Shown: positions 29,401 through 39,213, numbered from the stretch's first letter. The stretch is 64,000 nucleotides of DNA from Planctomyces sp. (GCA_016795105.1 JAEUIH010000018.1:42913-106912), one strand, 5' to 3'. The notes: generated from the letters alone by a model not told the origin. Numbers and translations: made by a program.

Positions 29401-29440
29401 AAACAAAAAAGGGCTTCGGTACACGTACCGAAACCCTTTC
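29401..29440 (-). terminator. Intrinsic terminator of the ribosomal superoperon after rplQ
   Basis: Read on the minus strand, arms AAAGGGTTTCGGTAC and GTACCGAAGCCCTTT pair with one mismatch and are followed by TTTTTTGTTTT. It sits 31 bases past the rplQ stop and before the HExxH gene. Confidence 0.9.
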
Positions 29441-29470
29441 AGATTCACATTATGTCGTTGCCCCGGCAAA

Positions 29471-30037
29471 TCAGCCCTCAGCAACGGCAGGTGCAGCTCT
29501 ACGACGAGACTTCACTCGGTCGTTCTGTCCGACGAACTCGATCAAGGCCTTCTGGCCTGCATCGCCAAGTCGAAAACCGGCGAGTCGCACGATTCGGGTG
29601 TAGCCACCGTTTCGCTCCCGGAACCGCGATGCCAGTTCACCAAACAGAGTGTCGACCGCAGTCTCGTCTCGGAGCTCTGCAAACGCACGACGCTTGAGTG
29701 CCAGGGCGGGTGCATTGGCTTCAACCCACTTACGGCCGTTCTCAGATTTCCGCCATTCCTTCCAGGCGTCAGATCCTCGATCCGCAGTCGTCTCAAACGG
29801 ACGTGCCTTCTCGGCGTGAACAGCCGCCTTGCGGGCCATTGTGACCAACTTCTCAACGATTGGTCGCAACTCCTTCGCCTTTGGAACGGTCGTGATGATC
29901 CGCCCCTTAACGCGAGGTGCCCCAACTTCGTCACTGTCGATCACAGACTTAATCAGACTAACAGCCATATTGCGAAACATCGCCTTACGATGAGACGCAT
30001 TACGTCCAAGTTTTCGTCCACTGACACGGTGTCGCAT
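29471..30037 (-). CDS. rplQ: 50S ribosomal protein L17 with internal insertion
   Basis: Large-subunit protein near the peptide exit tunnel. The [20 protein letters not shown] start at 30037 is canonical; a GTG three codons upstream is unlikely. It has 188 residues against 120-130 usually. Residues of about 77-112 (from EKARPF to EANAP, charged and Trp-containing) interrupt the normal fold between the LVTMARK helix and the RRAFAEL helix. A short basic/Ala tail is also added. The family end [19 protein letters not shown] is intact, so this is an insertion rather than a frameshift. Last gene of the run. Confidence 0.95.
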   Translation of the reverse strand: MRHRVSGRKLGRNASHRKAMFRNMAVSLIKSVIDSDEVGAPRVKGRIITTVPKAKELRPIVEKLVTMARKAAVHAEKARPFETTADRGSDAWKEWRKSENGRKWVEANAPALALKRRAFAELRDETAVDTLFGELASRFRERNGGYTRIVRLAGFRLGDAGQKALIEFVGQNDRVKSRRRAAPAVAEG

Positions 30038-30122
30038 CGCTGACACTCACTTCTTCGTCAAAACCAAAATCCAGAAACTCAACACGCGAATCACGCGCAA
30101 CTAAACTAATCTACAACAAAGA

Positions 30123-31133
30123 TCACATTGCTGAAGAGTTCGGCAGTCTCATACCAAGCCGGAGACCAATCCCCTGAAGCCGGTCACGAACCTCATCCAG
30201 CGTCGTTTCTCCAAAATTTCGTACCTGAAGCAACTCATCATCTGTCTTCACCACAAGGTCTCGAACCGTATTGATGCCAACAGATTCAAGACAATTTGTC
30301 GCTCGCACAGACAGGTTCAACTCAGCAAGACTCTTTCCAAGCTTCTCTTCAAGCTCCATGTCAACTGGCGAATAACCAGTCTGCTCTGACATCTGCTTAA
30401 GCCCGCCTGATGGATCGCTCTCCGGACCTGGCTCGCGAAATGTGATGAAGCAGTTCAGGTGCTTCCTCAAAATCTTCGCGGCTTCAACCAACGCCATCTC
30501 CGGCGTGATCGTCCCGTTTGTCCAGATCTCCAAAGTCAACTTGTCGTAGTTCGTACGCTGCCCCACACGAGTGTCCTCGATGTGATGACGAACTCGGGTC
30601 ACTGGTGAAAACGCAGCATCAAGTGGAATCACGCCAACTTCCGGCTCATGCTGATATTGCTCCGTCGCCGAAACGTAGCCTCGGCCGTTCTCAACCGTCA
30701 TCTCGACATTGAACGGAACATCATCCGTCATCGTCGCAATCACCAGATCTCGGTTGTAAACATGCACCTGCTCGTCACAGATCACGTCGGCCCCTGTGAC
30801 AACGCCGCGAGTGTTCTTTTCAATCCTGAGTGTCTTGGCCGAAGCGTTGTGGTTCTTGATAACCAGCGACTTCAGATTCAGACAAATGTCTGTAACGTCC
30901 TCAACAACCCCAGGGATCGTTGTGAACTCGTGCTGAATACCCTGAATCCGAGCACGCGTAACTGCGGCCCCTTCAAGACTCGACAACAAAATTCTCCGAA
31001 GACTGTTCCCAACCGTCGCACCAAAGCCTCGCTCAAATGGCTCAGCTACGAACCTGCCATAAGTGTCGGTACGAGTTTCCCGATCAACATAGACACGGCT
31101 CGGAAGTTCCAGACCACGCCACCGAATTCGCAT
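30123..31133 (-). CDS. rpoA: RNA polymerase alpha subunit
   Basis: Scaffold for beta and beta' assembly plus a DNA/activator-binding C-terminal domain. It has 336 residues, normal length. The N-terminal domain shows [20 protein letters not shown]. The C-terminal domain keeps the UP-element contact residues in SVRATNCL (Arg265, Asn268 and Cys269 in E. coli numbering) and Gly296, but the E. coli Lys297-Lys298-Ser299 is Glu-Thr-Thr here (FGETTL), which may weaken UP-element recognition. It follows rpsK directly. The rpsD gene often found between them is absent. Confidence 0.97.
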   Translation of the reverse strand: MRIRWRGLELPSRVYVDRETRTDTYGRFVAEPFERGFGATVGNSLRRILLSSLEGAAVTRARIQGIQHEFTTIPGVVEDVTDICLNLKSLVIKNHNASAKTLRIEKNTRGVVTGADVICDEQVHVYNRDLVIATMTDDVPFNVEMTVENGRGYVSATEQYQHEPEVGVIPLDAAFSPVTRVRHHIEDTRVGQRTNYDKLTLEIWTNGTITPEMALVEAAKILRKHLNCFITFREPGPESDPSGGLKQMSEQTGYSPVDMELEEKLGKSLAELNLSVRATNCLESVGINTVRDLVVKTDDELLQVRNFGETTLDEVRDRLQGIGLRLGMRLPNSSAM

Positions 31134-31182
31134 TTCCTAACCCCCAATTAATGTTGCACACCCACTTAAACCAGAAAGCGTC

Positions 31183-31563
31183 TCACACACGACGCTTCTT
31201 GGGAGGACGGCAGCCATTGTGCGGCAACGGTGTAATATCTTCGATTGACTTAATGGACAGACCAGATGACTGAAGACCGGTAATGGCGCTCTCGCGTCCT
31301 GAACCAGGACCCTTCACGCGTACATCAACTTCGCGAACTCCAACCTTTGAAGCACGCTCAGCGACCGTCTCAGCAGCCCGTTGAGCAGCAAAAGGCGTGC
31401 TCTTGCGACTTCCCTTGAACCCAACCGTCCCGGCAGTGGCCCAGCAAATCACGTCACCACTGGCATCCGTCATCGTCACAATGGTGTTGTTAAAGGTCGC
31501 CTTGATGTAGGCAATACCCTTGTTGACATTACGTCGAATCTTCTTGCGCTTTACCTTTGCCAC
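31183..31563 (-). CDS. rpsK: 30S ribosomal protein S11
   Basis: Platform protein of the small subunit near the E site. 126 residues with family segments [32 protein letters not shown] and the C-terminal [12 protein letters not shown]. The start is GTG at 31563. A 189-base gap separates it from rpsM upstream, the largest gap in this part of the run. Confidence 0.97.
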   Translation of the reverse strand: MAKVKRKKIRRNVNKGIAYIKATFNNTIVTMTDASGDVICWATAGTVGFKGSRKSTPFAAQRAAETVAERASKVGVREVDVRVKGPGSGRESAITGLQSSGLSIKSIEDITPLPHNGCRPPKKRRV

Positions 31564-31752
31564 AGACCACTCTCACAGTAATCACACGTAGTTTTCGGGA
31601 AATTAACACACGGGCGGCACAGGCCCTGCCCCACGGGCATGAATGCGTCAGTATCAAAATTCACACCGCAAATTTCTGCAAGCGAATCAGGATACCGAAA
31701 ACCGCCTCACATTGCCAGACATTCCGCTAAAACGCTGTCAACAAGGCGAAAC

Positions 31753-32136
31753 CTATTTCAGGTCCTTAACGCCCTTTTTGCCAGCGACCGTCTTCTTGCG
31801 GCCCTTACGGGTACGAGCATTCGTCTTCGTTCGCTGCCCTCGCACAGGCAGACCGCGGCGATGCCGAATCCCGCGATAACACTGGATTTCTCGCAGGCGA
31901 CCAATGTCCTGCTGAACCTTACGACGGAGCGGTCCTTCAACCGTGTAGTTCTTGTCCAAATGTGTTGTGATACGGCTGACCTCGTCCTCGGTCAACTCAC
32001 CTGCTCGAGCGTGCGGATCAACTCCCAGCTCAAAGCAAATCTTCACAGACAGCACCGGACCAATACCGTAGAGGTAGGTCAGCGCGATGTACGTCGGCTT
32101 ATTATTGGGAATGTCAACACCAAGGACGCGGGGCAT
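31753..32136 (-). CDS. rpsM: 30S ribosomal protein S13
   Basis: Head protein bridging to L5 and the P-site tRNA. 127 residues with [12 protein letters not shown] at the N-terminus, the YGIG helix-hairpin element and the basic [19 protein letters not shown] tail. The ATG at 32136 is 43 bases from rpmJ. Confidence 0.97.
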   Translation of the reverse strand: MPRVLGVDIPNNKPTYIALTYLYGIGPVLSVKICFELGVDPHARAGELTEDEVSRITTHLDKNYTVEGPLRRKVQQDIGRLREIQCYRGIRHRRGLPVRGQRTKTNARTRKGRKKTVAGKKGVKDLK

Positions 32137-32178
32137 TTCTTCTCTCCAGATTCGAAAACAGCGTCAGCTGCCAGCCAA

Positions 32179-32295
32179 TTAACCCTGTCGCTGCTTGTGT
32201 CGCGGATTGGATGAACAAATCACAAAAATTCGACCGCGACGTCGAACCAGTTTACAGTGCTCACAAACACGCTTAACGCTCGACCTAACCTTCAT
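32179..32295 (-). CDS. rpmJ: 50S ribosomal protein L36 (zinc type)
   Basis: Short gene of 38 codons plus stop: it begins [20 protein letters not shown] and ends NPRHKQRQG. The zinc ribbon is complete: Cys11, Cys14, Cys27 and His32. It lies between rpsM and secY, but adk, map and infA, which often sit here, are missing. Confidence 0.95.
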   Translation of the reverse strand: MKVRSSVKRVCEHCKLVRRRGRIFVICSSNPRHKQRQG

Positions 32296-32331
32296 CGCTG
32301 CACCAGACTACGCAAAGTTCTGACAAAAATA

Positions 32332-33693
32332 CTACTTCTCAGAGTCCAGCAGACCTGGATAGTTTCGCATAATCAAATGCGAATCAATCTTCTGAACCAA
32401 ATCAAGGGCTACTGAGACCATAATCAACAAACCGGTTCCGCCAAAGAACTGAGCCGTTGCCGGATCTCCCGTGAGAGTGTTTGAGATCACCGTAGGAATG
32501 ACGGCAATGATCGCAAGGAACGCGGCACCAATGTACGTGATTCGCATCATGACGGATTCGAGGTAAGCAGCGGTACGCCCACCAGGCCGGTAGCCTGGAA
32601 TGAAGCTCCCGTTGTCCTTCAGGTTCTCCGCCATGTCCTTCGGATTGAATGTCACGGCCGTCCAAAAGTAGCAGAAGAAGTAAATCAGCATCACAAACAT
32701 CAGGTTGTAAACGAAACCCTGTCCGGGACTGAATGCGGAAGCCAGAGCTCCAAGAGTCGAATTCCCCTGAAACGCCATGCTCAACTGGTTGAAAATAAAG
32801 AACGGAACCAGCAACAAACTCGAAGAGAAAATAATTGGCATCACACCAGACTGGTTCACTCGCAGTGGCAACCACTGACGATTTCCACCCATCACTCTTC
32901 GACCACGTACGTGCTTGGCACTCTGAATCGGAATCTTTCGTTGACCTTGAGTAATAAACACGACCACGACGATCACAGACACAAATAAGAACGCCATCAG
33001 AATCAATTTTTCAATTCCGTACTGGCTTCCGATGTCAACACCGTTTGTCGCGATCCCCTGTCCCCAGGTGTAAGCTACCGAGGGCAGCCGCGCAAGAATA
33101 CCCGCCATAATCAACAAACTGATACCATTGCCAATCCCGTAAGCGTCAATTTGCTCGCCAATCCACATCAGGAACACGGTTCCCGCTGTCATGATCAACG
33201 CACCTACAAGGTGCCACCAGAGCGAATTGTAGTAGGGCAACACAAGGCCAGTACCACCGCTCAAGGTTCCCGCAGCAAGCGATCGAATCAGGAAAAAGCT
33301 CTGGAGTAAACACACCAAAACCGTTGCGTATCGAGTGTATTCGTTGATTCTCCTCCGCCCGGACTCGCCCTCCTTCTGAAGAGCTTCGAGCGGTGGATAC
33401 ACCGTTCCCAGCAGCTGAAACACAATCGATGCAGTGATATAGGGCATAATCCCCAAACCGAAGATCGATCCGTTCTGCAATTCCGATGCGGAAAAGATGG
33501 ACACAACCTGCAGGATGTTCTGAAGGTTGTTGCCGTCCGTCCCCTTCTCAACCGCCGTCTTGATCTCAGCATGGTTCATAAACGGCAGGGTGATATGAAA
33601 CCCTAGCCGGTACACCCCAAGCAGGATGATCGTCAGGATGATCTTTCTGCGCAGTTCGGGTACCCGAAATACGGTTAGAAGTTTTGAGAGCAT
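32332..33693 (-). CDS. secY: Preprotein translocase channel subunit SecY
   Basis: Pore-forming subunit of the Sec translocon in the inner membrane. 453 residues with ten membrane helices. The N-terminal VFRVPELRRKIILTI, the plug-helix region near LQNILQVVSIFSASELQNGSI in two parts, the ribosome-contact loop GQRKIPIQ, and FIPGYRPGGRTAAYL are all as in the family. It follows rplO by 40 bases and, through the run, is co-oriented with secE 25 kb upstream. Confidence 0.97.
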   Translation of the reverse strand: MLSKLLTVFRVPELRRKIILTIILLGVYRLGFHITLPFMNHAEIKTAVEKGTDGNNLQNILQVVSIFSASELQNGSIFGLGIMPYITASIVFQLLGTVYPPLEALQKEGESGRRRINEYTRYATVLVCLLQSFFLIRSLAAGTLSGGTGLVLPYYNSLWWHLVGALIMTAGTVFLMWIGEQIDAYGIGNGISLLIMAGILARLPSVAYTWGQGIATNGVDIGSQYGIEKLILMAFLFVSVIVVVVFITQGQRKIPIQSAKHVRGRRVMGGNRQWLPLRVNQSGVMPIIFSSSLLLVPFFIFNQLSMAFQGNSTLGALASAFSPGQGFVYNLMFVMLIYFFCYFWTAVTFNPKDMAENLKDNGSFIPGYRPGGRTAAYLESVMMRITYIGAAFLAIIAVIPTVISNTLTGDPATAQFFGGTGLLIMVSVALDLVQKIDSHLIMRNYPGLLDSEK

Positions 33694-33733
33694 TCCGTCT
33701 CTCCAGACCTTCGCAGAAAATAAAACAAGGGGA

Positions 33734-34201
33734 CTACTGAGCCGCTACAACTGGCTCGACGATGACAAACTTACCACCAGCAGCAGCGATCTTCTGTTCA
33801 GCGGACACTGAGAATCGGTGAGCCGTAATTGTCAAAGACTTCGTGAGTTCACCATCACCGAGAATCTTCACCTGATCAAACCTCGTCGGGATCAGGCCAC
33901 GCTGCACAAGAATCTCCGGAGTCACGACCGAACCTGCTTCGAACGCAGACTCAAGTGCGCCAACGTTCACCACAACGATCTCAGCAGCAAACTGTCGATT
34001 ATTAAATCCCCGCTTCGCGACTCGGCGGAAGATCGGCATCTGGCCGCCTTCAAAGCCGGTGCGGCGAGATGAACCGGATCGACTGAAGAAGCCCTTGTGA
34101 CCGCGACCAGATGTCTTGCCGTGACCACTACCGGTACCACGTCCAATTCTTTTTGGACGCTTCCGAGTCTGAATACCCTGATGAACATCATTTAAGATCA
34201 C
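33734..34201 (-). CDS. rplO: 50S ribosomal protein L15
   Basis: 155 residues with the Gly/Arg-rich core [17 protein letters not shown] and the C-terminal [18 protein letters not shown] end. The GTG start overlaps the rpsE stop in GTGA (34198-34201), so it is translationally coupled to S5. The rpmD gene for L30, which normally separates them, is absent. Confidence 0.96.
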   Translation of the reverse strand: MILNDVHQGIQTRKRPKRIGRGTGSGHGKTSGRGHKGFFSRSGSSRRTGFEGGQMPIFRRVAKRGFNNRQFAAEIVVVNVGALESAFEAGSVVTPEILVQRGLIPTRFDQVKILGDGELTKSLTITAHRFSVSAEQKIAAAGGKFVIVEPVVAAQ

Positions 34202-34680
34202 AGCGACACCCCTCGCAATCGTTCAATTTGTTCTCGTGTTCGCAGCTGCTTAAGAGCGTCGAATGTAGCCTTCACAAGGTTGAGTGGATTCGTCGACCCA
34301 TATGCCTTGGTCAGAATGTCCGAAATTCCAACAGATTCCAAAACGAGTCGCACAGAGTCACCCGCGATGACGCCAGTACCAGGTTTTGCAGGCAGTAACA
34401 AAACGGAGGAACTGCGGAAACGGCCAACAACCTGATGGGGAATCGTAGTTCCAACCAGCGGTACGGACTGCTGTGATCGATTCGCCTGCTTAGTGGCCTT
34501 ATCAACAGCGAGGGGAACTTCGATCGCCTTGCCGTAGCCGTAACCGGCCTTGCCATTGCCATCACCGGTCACAACCAGAGCTGCGAAGCTGAAGCGACGA
34601 CCACCTTTGACTACGCAGGCGCAACGTCGAATCTGAACGACCTTTTCGCCTGAATCATTTCGCACATCACCTGTTGACAC
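34198..34680 (-). CDS. rpsE: 30S ribosomal protein S5
   Basis: Decoding-fidelity protein next to S4 and S12. 160 residues with [36 protein letters not shown] and the C-terminal [16 protein letters not shown]. The start is GTG at 34680 with GAGG upstream. It is coupled to rplO through a four-base overlap. Confidence 0.96.
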   Translation of the reverse strand: MSTGDVRNDSGEKVVQIRRCACVVKGGRRFSFAALVVTGDGNGKAGYGYGKAIEVPLAVDKATKQANRSQQSVPLVGTTIPHQVVGRFRSSSVLLLPAKPGTGVIAGDSVRLVLESVGISDILTKAYGSTNPLNLVKATFDALKQLRTREQIERLRGVSL

Positions 34681-34752
34681 CGGCCACCTCTACTTCACCC
34701 GCAAACCACTTACAACAATCAAATACGCAACTGCAGGCTTGACGCCAAGTAA

Positions 34753-35124
34753 TTAAAAATCAAGTCCAGCACCACGAGCAGCGTCAGCCAGAGCGGCAAC
34801 ACGTCCGTGATACTTGTAAACACCTCTGTCGAACACCACCCTGGAAATTCCAAGGCCAGATGCCCGCTCGCCAATCAAACGCCCAACTTTCTCCGCTGCT
34901 TCGATATTTCCGGCAAACTTTCCGGCGCCAGCCACTTCGGTCTCGACTGTGCTGGCAGACACAAGCGTCTTTCCCGCAACGTCGTCTATAATCTGAGCAT
35001 AGATATGTCGGTTGCTGCGAAAGACTGACAGTCGCGGACGACCGTGCGCATCCCGCACGATTCGATTTCGAACTCGAAATCCACGTCGCTTCGCCTGTGA
35101 TGCAATACGCTTCGAAACTTTCAT
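34753..35124 (-). CDS. rplR: 50S ribosomal protein L18
   Basis: 5S rRNA-binding protein of the central protuberance. 123 residues containing [18 protein letters not shown] and the C-terminal [20 protein letters not shown]. Gene gaps of 72 and 55 bases on the two sides hold nothing notable. Confidence 0.96.
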   Translation of the reverse strand: MKVSKRIASQAKRRGFRVRNRIVRDAHGRPRLSVFRSNRHIYAQIIDDVAGKTLVSASTVETEVAGAGKFAGNIEAAEKVGRLIGERASGLGISRVVFDRGVYKYHGRVAALADAARGAGLDF

Positions 35125-35179
35125 CGCTCTCTTCCAGTCAACACTCAGCTACAAACAGCAAAGATGCTATGCAGACAAA

Positions 35180-35722
35180 TCACTTCGAACCAAACGCCTT
35201 ACCACTCTTTCGGCGTACAAATTCATTCTGGTAACGGACGCCCTTGCCCTTATAAGGCTCCGGGGGTCGAACTGCACGAATGTTTGCAGCAAACTGTCCG
35301 ACCGCCTGACGATCAGCACTCTTCACCACAATATGCGTTGCGTCCGGCAACTCACACGTTACACCGGCAGGAACCGCCAAGATAATCTTATTTGCAAATC
35401 CAACCTGAAGCGTCAGCTTTCCGCCTGCAAGGCTGGCATTGTAACCAACGCCAATAATTTCAAGCCGCTTTTCAAATGGCTTGCTACATCCCGAGACCAT
35501 GTTCTGAATCAGACTCCGAGTCAGTCCATGCAGTGCACGGCTTTCGCGTTTATCGTCCGGCCGAGTGACAGTGACGACAGCGCCATCAACGGCAACCGTC
35601 ATCTTCGAGTGAACCTGCAGCTTCAACTCGCCGGCAGGACCTTTGGCGGTGATTTCCTGCCCCTGCACACTGACTTTGACTCCGGCTGGGACTGCGACCG
35701 GCTTTTTACCAATTCGAGACAT
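35180..35722 (-). CDS. rplF: 50S ribosomal protein L6
   Basis: 180 residues beginning MSRIGKKPVAVPAGV from the ATG at 35722 (a GTG three codons upstream is less likely). The C-terminal segment IRAVRPPEPYKGKGVRY is the signature that binds 23S rRNA near the sarcin-ricin loop. Confidence 0.97.
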   Translation of the reverse strand: MSRIGKKPVAVPAGVKVSVQGQEITAKGPAGELKLQVHSKMTVAVDGAVVTVTRPDDKRESRALHGLTRSLIQNMVSGCSKPFEKRLEIIGVGYNASLAGGKLTLQVGFANKIILAVPAGVTCELPDATHIVVKSADRQAVGQFAANIRAVRPPEPYKGKGVRYQNEFVRRKSGKAFGSK

Positions 35723-35794
35723 TGAGATCACCCAGAACGCTGAAACAAGTCAAACTGCTACCAACCACACCCATCAACAAACACCCGCCAGCCA

Positions 35795-36190
35795 CTACCA
35801 CAGCTGACACAGCACTTCACCACCAACACCGTCTCTTCGGGCTTCGCGACTGCTCAAAATACCCTTCGACGTCGACAACACTGCAACCCCAGTTCCCTGG
35901 CGAATATCACGCATATCGCAAGCTCGTGTGTAAACTCGACACCCCGGCTTACTTACTCGCTCGATGTGCTGAATCAAATGTTCTCCACTCGGACCGTATT
36001 TCAGGTTTACTCGCAGAGTCGCAACCGGAGTCCCCTCAATGACTTCCGAATCCCAGACAAACCCCTCTCGACGGAGCGCTTCCACGATCATCGCCTTCAT
36101 CCGGGAGTACGGCATGTCCACATAAGGACGCTCCACCCGAACGGCGTTTCGAATTCGTGTCAAAAGGTCAGCAATCGGATCAGTCATCAT
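35795..36190 (-). CDS. rpsH: 30S ribosomal protein S8
   Basis: 131 residues from tandem ATGs at 36190 and 36187 (MMTDPIADLLTRIRNAV). The C-terminal LSTSKGILSSREAR contains the 16S helix 21 binding loop. In E. coli S8 represses the spc operon by binding an rplE leader site, and I did not see an equivalent here. Confidence 0.96.
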   Translation of the reverse strand: MMTDPIADLLTRIRNAVRVERPYVDMPYSRMKAMIVEALRREGFVWDSEVIEGTPVATLRVNLKYGPSGEHLIQHIERVSKPGCRVYTRACDMRDIRQGTGVAVLSTSKGILSSREARRDGVGGEVLCQLW

Positions 36191-36250
36191 GGCAGAATTA
36201 CACTTCACAAAAACGAATTCATTGACATCTCGCCACCGAGATGTAAACCC

Positions 36251-36436
36251 CTACCAGCTCGCCTTCTTCGCTCCCGGAATCAAACCGTCCAGGCAAAGAT
36301 TTCGGAAACAGATGCGGCACAGCTTGAACTTGCGATACACCGCACGCGGCCGTCCACACAGAGCACATCGGTGCTCAATTCGGCTGCTGAACTTCGGCGT
36401 ACGCTTTGCCTTCTCGATCTTAGCTTTGCTGGCCAT
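36251..36436 (-). CDS. rpsN: 30S ribosomal protein S14, zinc type
   Basis: 61 residues, the short zinc-containing form. The CALC...CRICFRNLC arrangement gives four zinc ligands. The usual position between rplE and rpsH is kept. Confidence 0.96.
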   Translation of the reverse strand: MASKAKIEKAKRTPKFSSRIEHRCALCGRPRAVYRKFKLCRICFRNLCLDGLIPGAKKASW

Positions 36437-36514
36437 TCCAAACTCACTCTGTCTTCAACTGTGATCAAACTTGACTCAACGGTGGAACACTATCCACACA
36501 AATCGGAATATCCC

Positions 36515-37069
36515 TCACTGAGCAACAGTGTCGCTACGGAATGGAAATCCAAACGCCTTCAACAATGCTCGCCCTTCGTCGTCTGTCTGTGCAGTTGTAA
36601 CGAAGGTGATATTCATCCCCTGGGTATTTGTCACTGTCTCCGGATCAATCTCCGGGAACACTAACTGTTCACTCAATCCGTAGTTGTAGTTCCCGCTGCC
36701 GTCGAACCCTTTAGGATTACATCCTCGAAAGTCACGGACTCGCGGAAGTGCAAGTGTAATCAATCGATCGAGGAAATCATACATTCGCTTGCCGCGGAGT
36801 GTCACGCGACAACCAATGGGGTAACCTTCACGAAGGCGGAAACCAGAGACGGACTTCTTCGCCCGGCAGATCTGAGCCTTTTGTCCGCTCAGCTGTGTCA
36901 GATGTTCAACAGCAGAATCAAGCCGCTTGCGGTCCTGGACGGCTTCGCCGACGCCCATACTGACCACAATCTTCTGCAACCGAGGCAGCGAATGCACGTT
37001 TTCTCGGCCGAGGCTCTTCTTCAGCTCTGGAACGATTCGCTCACGATAATCAACCAACAGTCGAGTCAT
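36515..37069 (-). CDS. rplE: 50S ribosomal protein L5
   Basis: 5S rRNA-binding protein contacting S13. 184 residues with LQKIVVSMGVGEAVQDRK and the C-terminal DPETVTNTQGMNITFVTTA. Only 42 bases separate it from rplN, where rplX (L24) normally sits. Confidence 0.97.
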   Translation of the reverse strand: MTRLLVDYRERIVPELKKSLGRENVHSLPRLQKIVVSMGVGEAVQDRKRLDSAVEHLTQLSGQKAQICRAKKSVSGFRLREGYPIGCRVTLRGKRMYDFLDRLITLALPRVRDFRGCNPKGFDGSGNYNYGLSEQLVFPEIDPETVTNTQGMNITFVTTAQTDDEGRALLKAFGFPFRSDTVAQ

Positions 37070-37111
37070 GTCTCAAAACTCTGAAAATAACCGATGTAAT
37101 CTCAACAGGCA

Positions 37112-37480
37112 CTACACAACTTCGCTGGCAAGCGAAACGATCTTCATAAACTTTCGGTCTCGCAATTCTCGAGCAACTGCACCGAAAATACGAGTTCCCT
37201 TTGGGTTGCCGTCGTTGTCTACAATCACAACCGCATTTCGGTCGAATTGAACGTAACTCCCGTCGGCTCGACGAGTCGACTTACGAGTTCTCACGACGAC
37301 CGCCTTCACAACAGAACCGGCCTTGATGGCACTACCCGCGAGGCTCTTCTGGATACTGATGACAACGACGTCACCCACACCCGCATATCTGCGACGAGTA
37401 CCACCGAGAACCTTGATGCACCGCCCCAGCTTGGCACCGGAGTTGTCCGCTACATCGACAAGAGTCTGCATCTGAATCAT
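37112..37480 (-). CDS. rplN: 50S ribosomal protein L14
   Basis: 122 residues, beginning [17 protein letters not shown]. The [19 protein letters not shown] core and the terminal IVSLASEVV are typical. It contacts L19 and 16S helix 14 at an intersubunit bridge. Confidence 0.97.
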   Translation of the reverse strand: MIQMQTLVDVADNSGAKLGRCIKVLGGTRRRYAGVGDVVVISIQKSLAGSAIKAGSVVKAVVVRTRKSTRRADGSYVQFDRNAVVIVDNDGNPKGTRIFGAVARELRDRKFMKIVSLASEVV

Positions 37481-37594
37481 TGACGCACATCCAACTCAGC
37501 AAAGCCACAAAACGCGGCGTTCTATTGAATCCCTGAACTTACCAGTCACTACCGGCACACAATTATCTTCGAATATCTTCGAAGCTGACTCACT

Positions 37595-37855
37595 CTACGC
37601 AGTTTCACCAGCAACGACTGCTGTTGTCAGCACTCGAACCAGCTCCCAACGTTTTGTCTTCGACTTAGGAGGACACTCGATGATCTCAACGGTGTCTCCC
37701 ACCTTAGGGGCATCGCCTTCGCAATGCACCTGGCAGATAGTACGCCCCCGAACAATCTTCCCATACTTTGGGTGCTTGAAGCGTCGAGCGATCTCAACAC
37801 GCAACGTCTTCTCTCGCTTGTCCGAAGCAACCGTTCCGATCAATGTCTTCTTCAT
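37595..37855 (-). CDS. rpsQ: 30S ribosomal protein S17
   Basis: OB-fold primary 16S-binding protein of 86 residues. RRFKHPKYGKIVRG and GDTVEIIECPPKSKTKRW are the family signatures. The 114-base gap to rplN is too short for the missing L24 gene. Confidence 0.95.
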   Translation of the reverse strand: MKKTLIGTVASDKREKTLRVEIARRFKHPKYGKIVRGRTICQVHCEGDAPKVGDTVEIIECPPKSKTKRWELVRVLTTAVVAGETA

Positions 37856-37901
37856 AACCGAACCTATTCATTCCCAAACTGTCTTACCAGGACCGACGCT
37901 C

Positions 37902-38105
37902 TCAGCGTGCGGCGGCCAACTCCCGTTCACGCTGCACCGTCTTGATCCGGGCAATCGTCTGTCGAAGCTTCTTCACGTTGCTGGGAATGTCATTCCGCTC
38001 AGACGCAGCCTGAACTCGCAGCTTAAACAGAGTCTGCTGCGACGTACGCAACTCATGGAGGAGTTGCTCCGAGGACATTTCTCGCAGATCTTTCACCTTC
38101 GCCAT
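37902..38105 (-). CDS. rpmC: 50S ribosomal protein L29
   Basis: 67-residue helical hairpin protein at the tunnel exit (KDLREMSSEQLLHELRTSQ, then an RQTIARIKTVQRERE second helix). Standard position between rplP and rpsQ. Confidence 0.94.
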   Translation of the reverse strand: MAKVKDLREMSSEQLLHELRTSQQTLFKLRVQAASERNDIPSNVKKLRQTIARIKTVQRERELAAAR

Positions 38106-38153
38106 GACACCAATACCTCAGCTCACAAACACCGCCAAAGTGACGACGCGTGA

Positions 38154-38573
38154 TTAAATTTCGGGACGTTTACCAACCAAACGCACACGAACCGGCAACT
38201 TATGTGCTACTCGCTGAAAGCAGCTTCGGGCCGCATCGCGAGAAACACCACCCAGTTCAAACAACACCGAACCCGGTTTCACTACGGCAACCCAACGGTC
38301 CGGTTCTCCTTTACCCTTACCCATTCGAGTTTCCAGAGGTCGTGCTGTCACGGGCTTCTGTGGAAAAATTCGAATAAAAACTCTACCCTCGCCTCGAACG
38401 TATTGAGTAGCTGCGATTCGGCACGCTTCAATGGTCTGGCCCGTAATGTGTCCAGCGTCCAAAGACTGAAGTGCCCATTCTCCGAACACAACAGTGTTGC
38501 CGCGAGTCGCCTTACCTCTTATACGCCCTCTTTGGCACTTTCGATGCTTGACCCGCTTTGGCATCAGAGCCAT
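38154..38573 (-). CDS. rplP: 50S ribosomal protein L16
   Basis: 139 residues near the A-site tRNA elbow. It starts MALMPKRVKHRKCQRGRIRG, and the middle has RPLETRMGKGKGEPDRWVA. The ATG at 38573 has GAGGAGA six bases upstream, inside rpsC. The first 62 bases overlap the end of rpsC, so the two are translated in different frames of the same sequence. An in-frame ATG at 38564 would shorten the overlap to 53. Confidence 0.95.
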   Translation of the reverse strand: MALMPKRVKHRKCQRGRIRGKATRGNTVVFGEWALQSLDAGHITGQTIEACRIAATQYVRGEGRVFIRIFPQKPVTARPLETRMGKGKGEPDRWVAVVKPGSVLFELGGVSRDAARSCFQRVAHKLPVRVRLVGKRPEI

Positions 38574-39213
38574 TTGAAGTCTCCTCGTCCGAATAATCGC
38601 CCAAATCTATCCACACTTTGACGCCAATAATCCCCTGTGCAGTCTGCGATGGGGCAAACCCATAATCGATGTGCCGACGCAGAGTTGACAATGGGATCGA
38701 ACCTCGACTGGCCTTCTCGGTTCTCGACATCTCGGCACCACCAAGGCGTCCGGACATCTGAATCTTTACTCCCTGAACGCCGGCACTCATGACCTCGTCC
38801 AGCGTCTTCTTGATCGCTCTTCGGAAACTTCCCCGCTTCTGCAGCTGCTGAGCAATCTTCACCGCTACCAGCTTCGCATCCCGGTTCGGATTCGTGATCT
38901 CGACAATCTTCACGTCCATTCGACGTCCGGTCAGATCTTCGAGCTCTGCTTTCAGCTTGTCGACTTCCTGTCCTTTTCGACCGATAATGACACCCGGTCG
39001 AGCAGTATACAAGTGAACCACAACCTGATCGCGAGTTCTCTCGATTTCGACTTTCGAAATCTCGGCAAACTCATACTTCGTCGCCACAAAGTGACGGATC
39101 TTGTAATCCTCGGCGAGTAGATCACCGAATTCCTTCTTCGGAGCATACCAGCGACTCCGCCAGCTCTCCATCACGCCTACTCGAAACCCGGTTGGCCTGA
39201 CTTTCTGACCCAT
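38512..39213 (-). CDS. rpsC: 30S ribosomal protein S3 with extended tail
   Basis: mRNA-entry protein of 233 residues. It has the KH-domain motif GVIIGRKGQEVDKLK and the C-terminal-domain GRLGGAEMSRTEKASRGSIP and IIGVKVWIDLG in order. Where many S3 proteins stop shortly after the final strand, this one runs on about 25 more hydrophilic residues (ending KVPKRAYKR). That tail is encoded by sequence shared with the start of rplP. Confidence 0.96.
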   Translation of the reverse strand: MGQKVRPTGFRVGVMESWRSRWYAPKKEFGDLLAEDYKIRHFVATKYEFAEISKVEIERTRDQVVVHLYTARPGVIIGRKGQEVDKLKAELEDLTGRRMDVKIVEITNPNRDAKLVAVKIAQQLQKRGSFRRAIKKTLDEVMSAGVQGVKIQMSGRLGGAEMSRTEKASRGSIPLSTLRRHIDYGFAPSQTAQGIIGVKVWIDLGDYSDEETSNGSDAKAGQASKVPKRAYKR

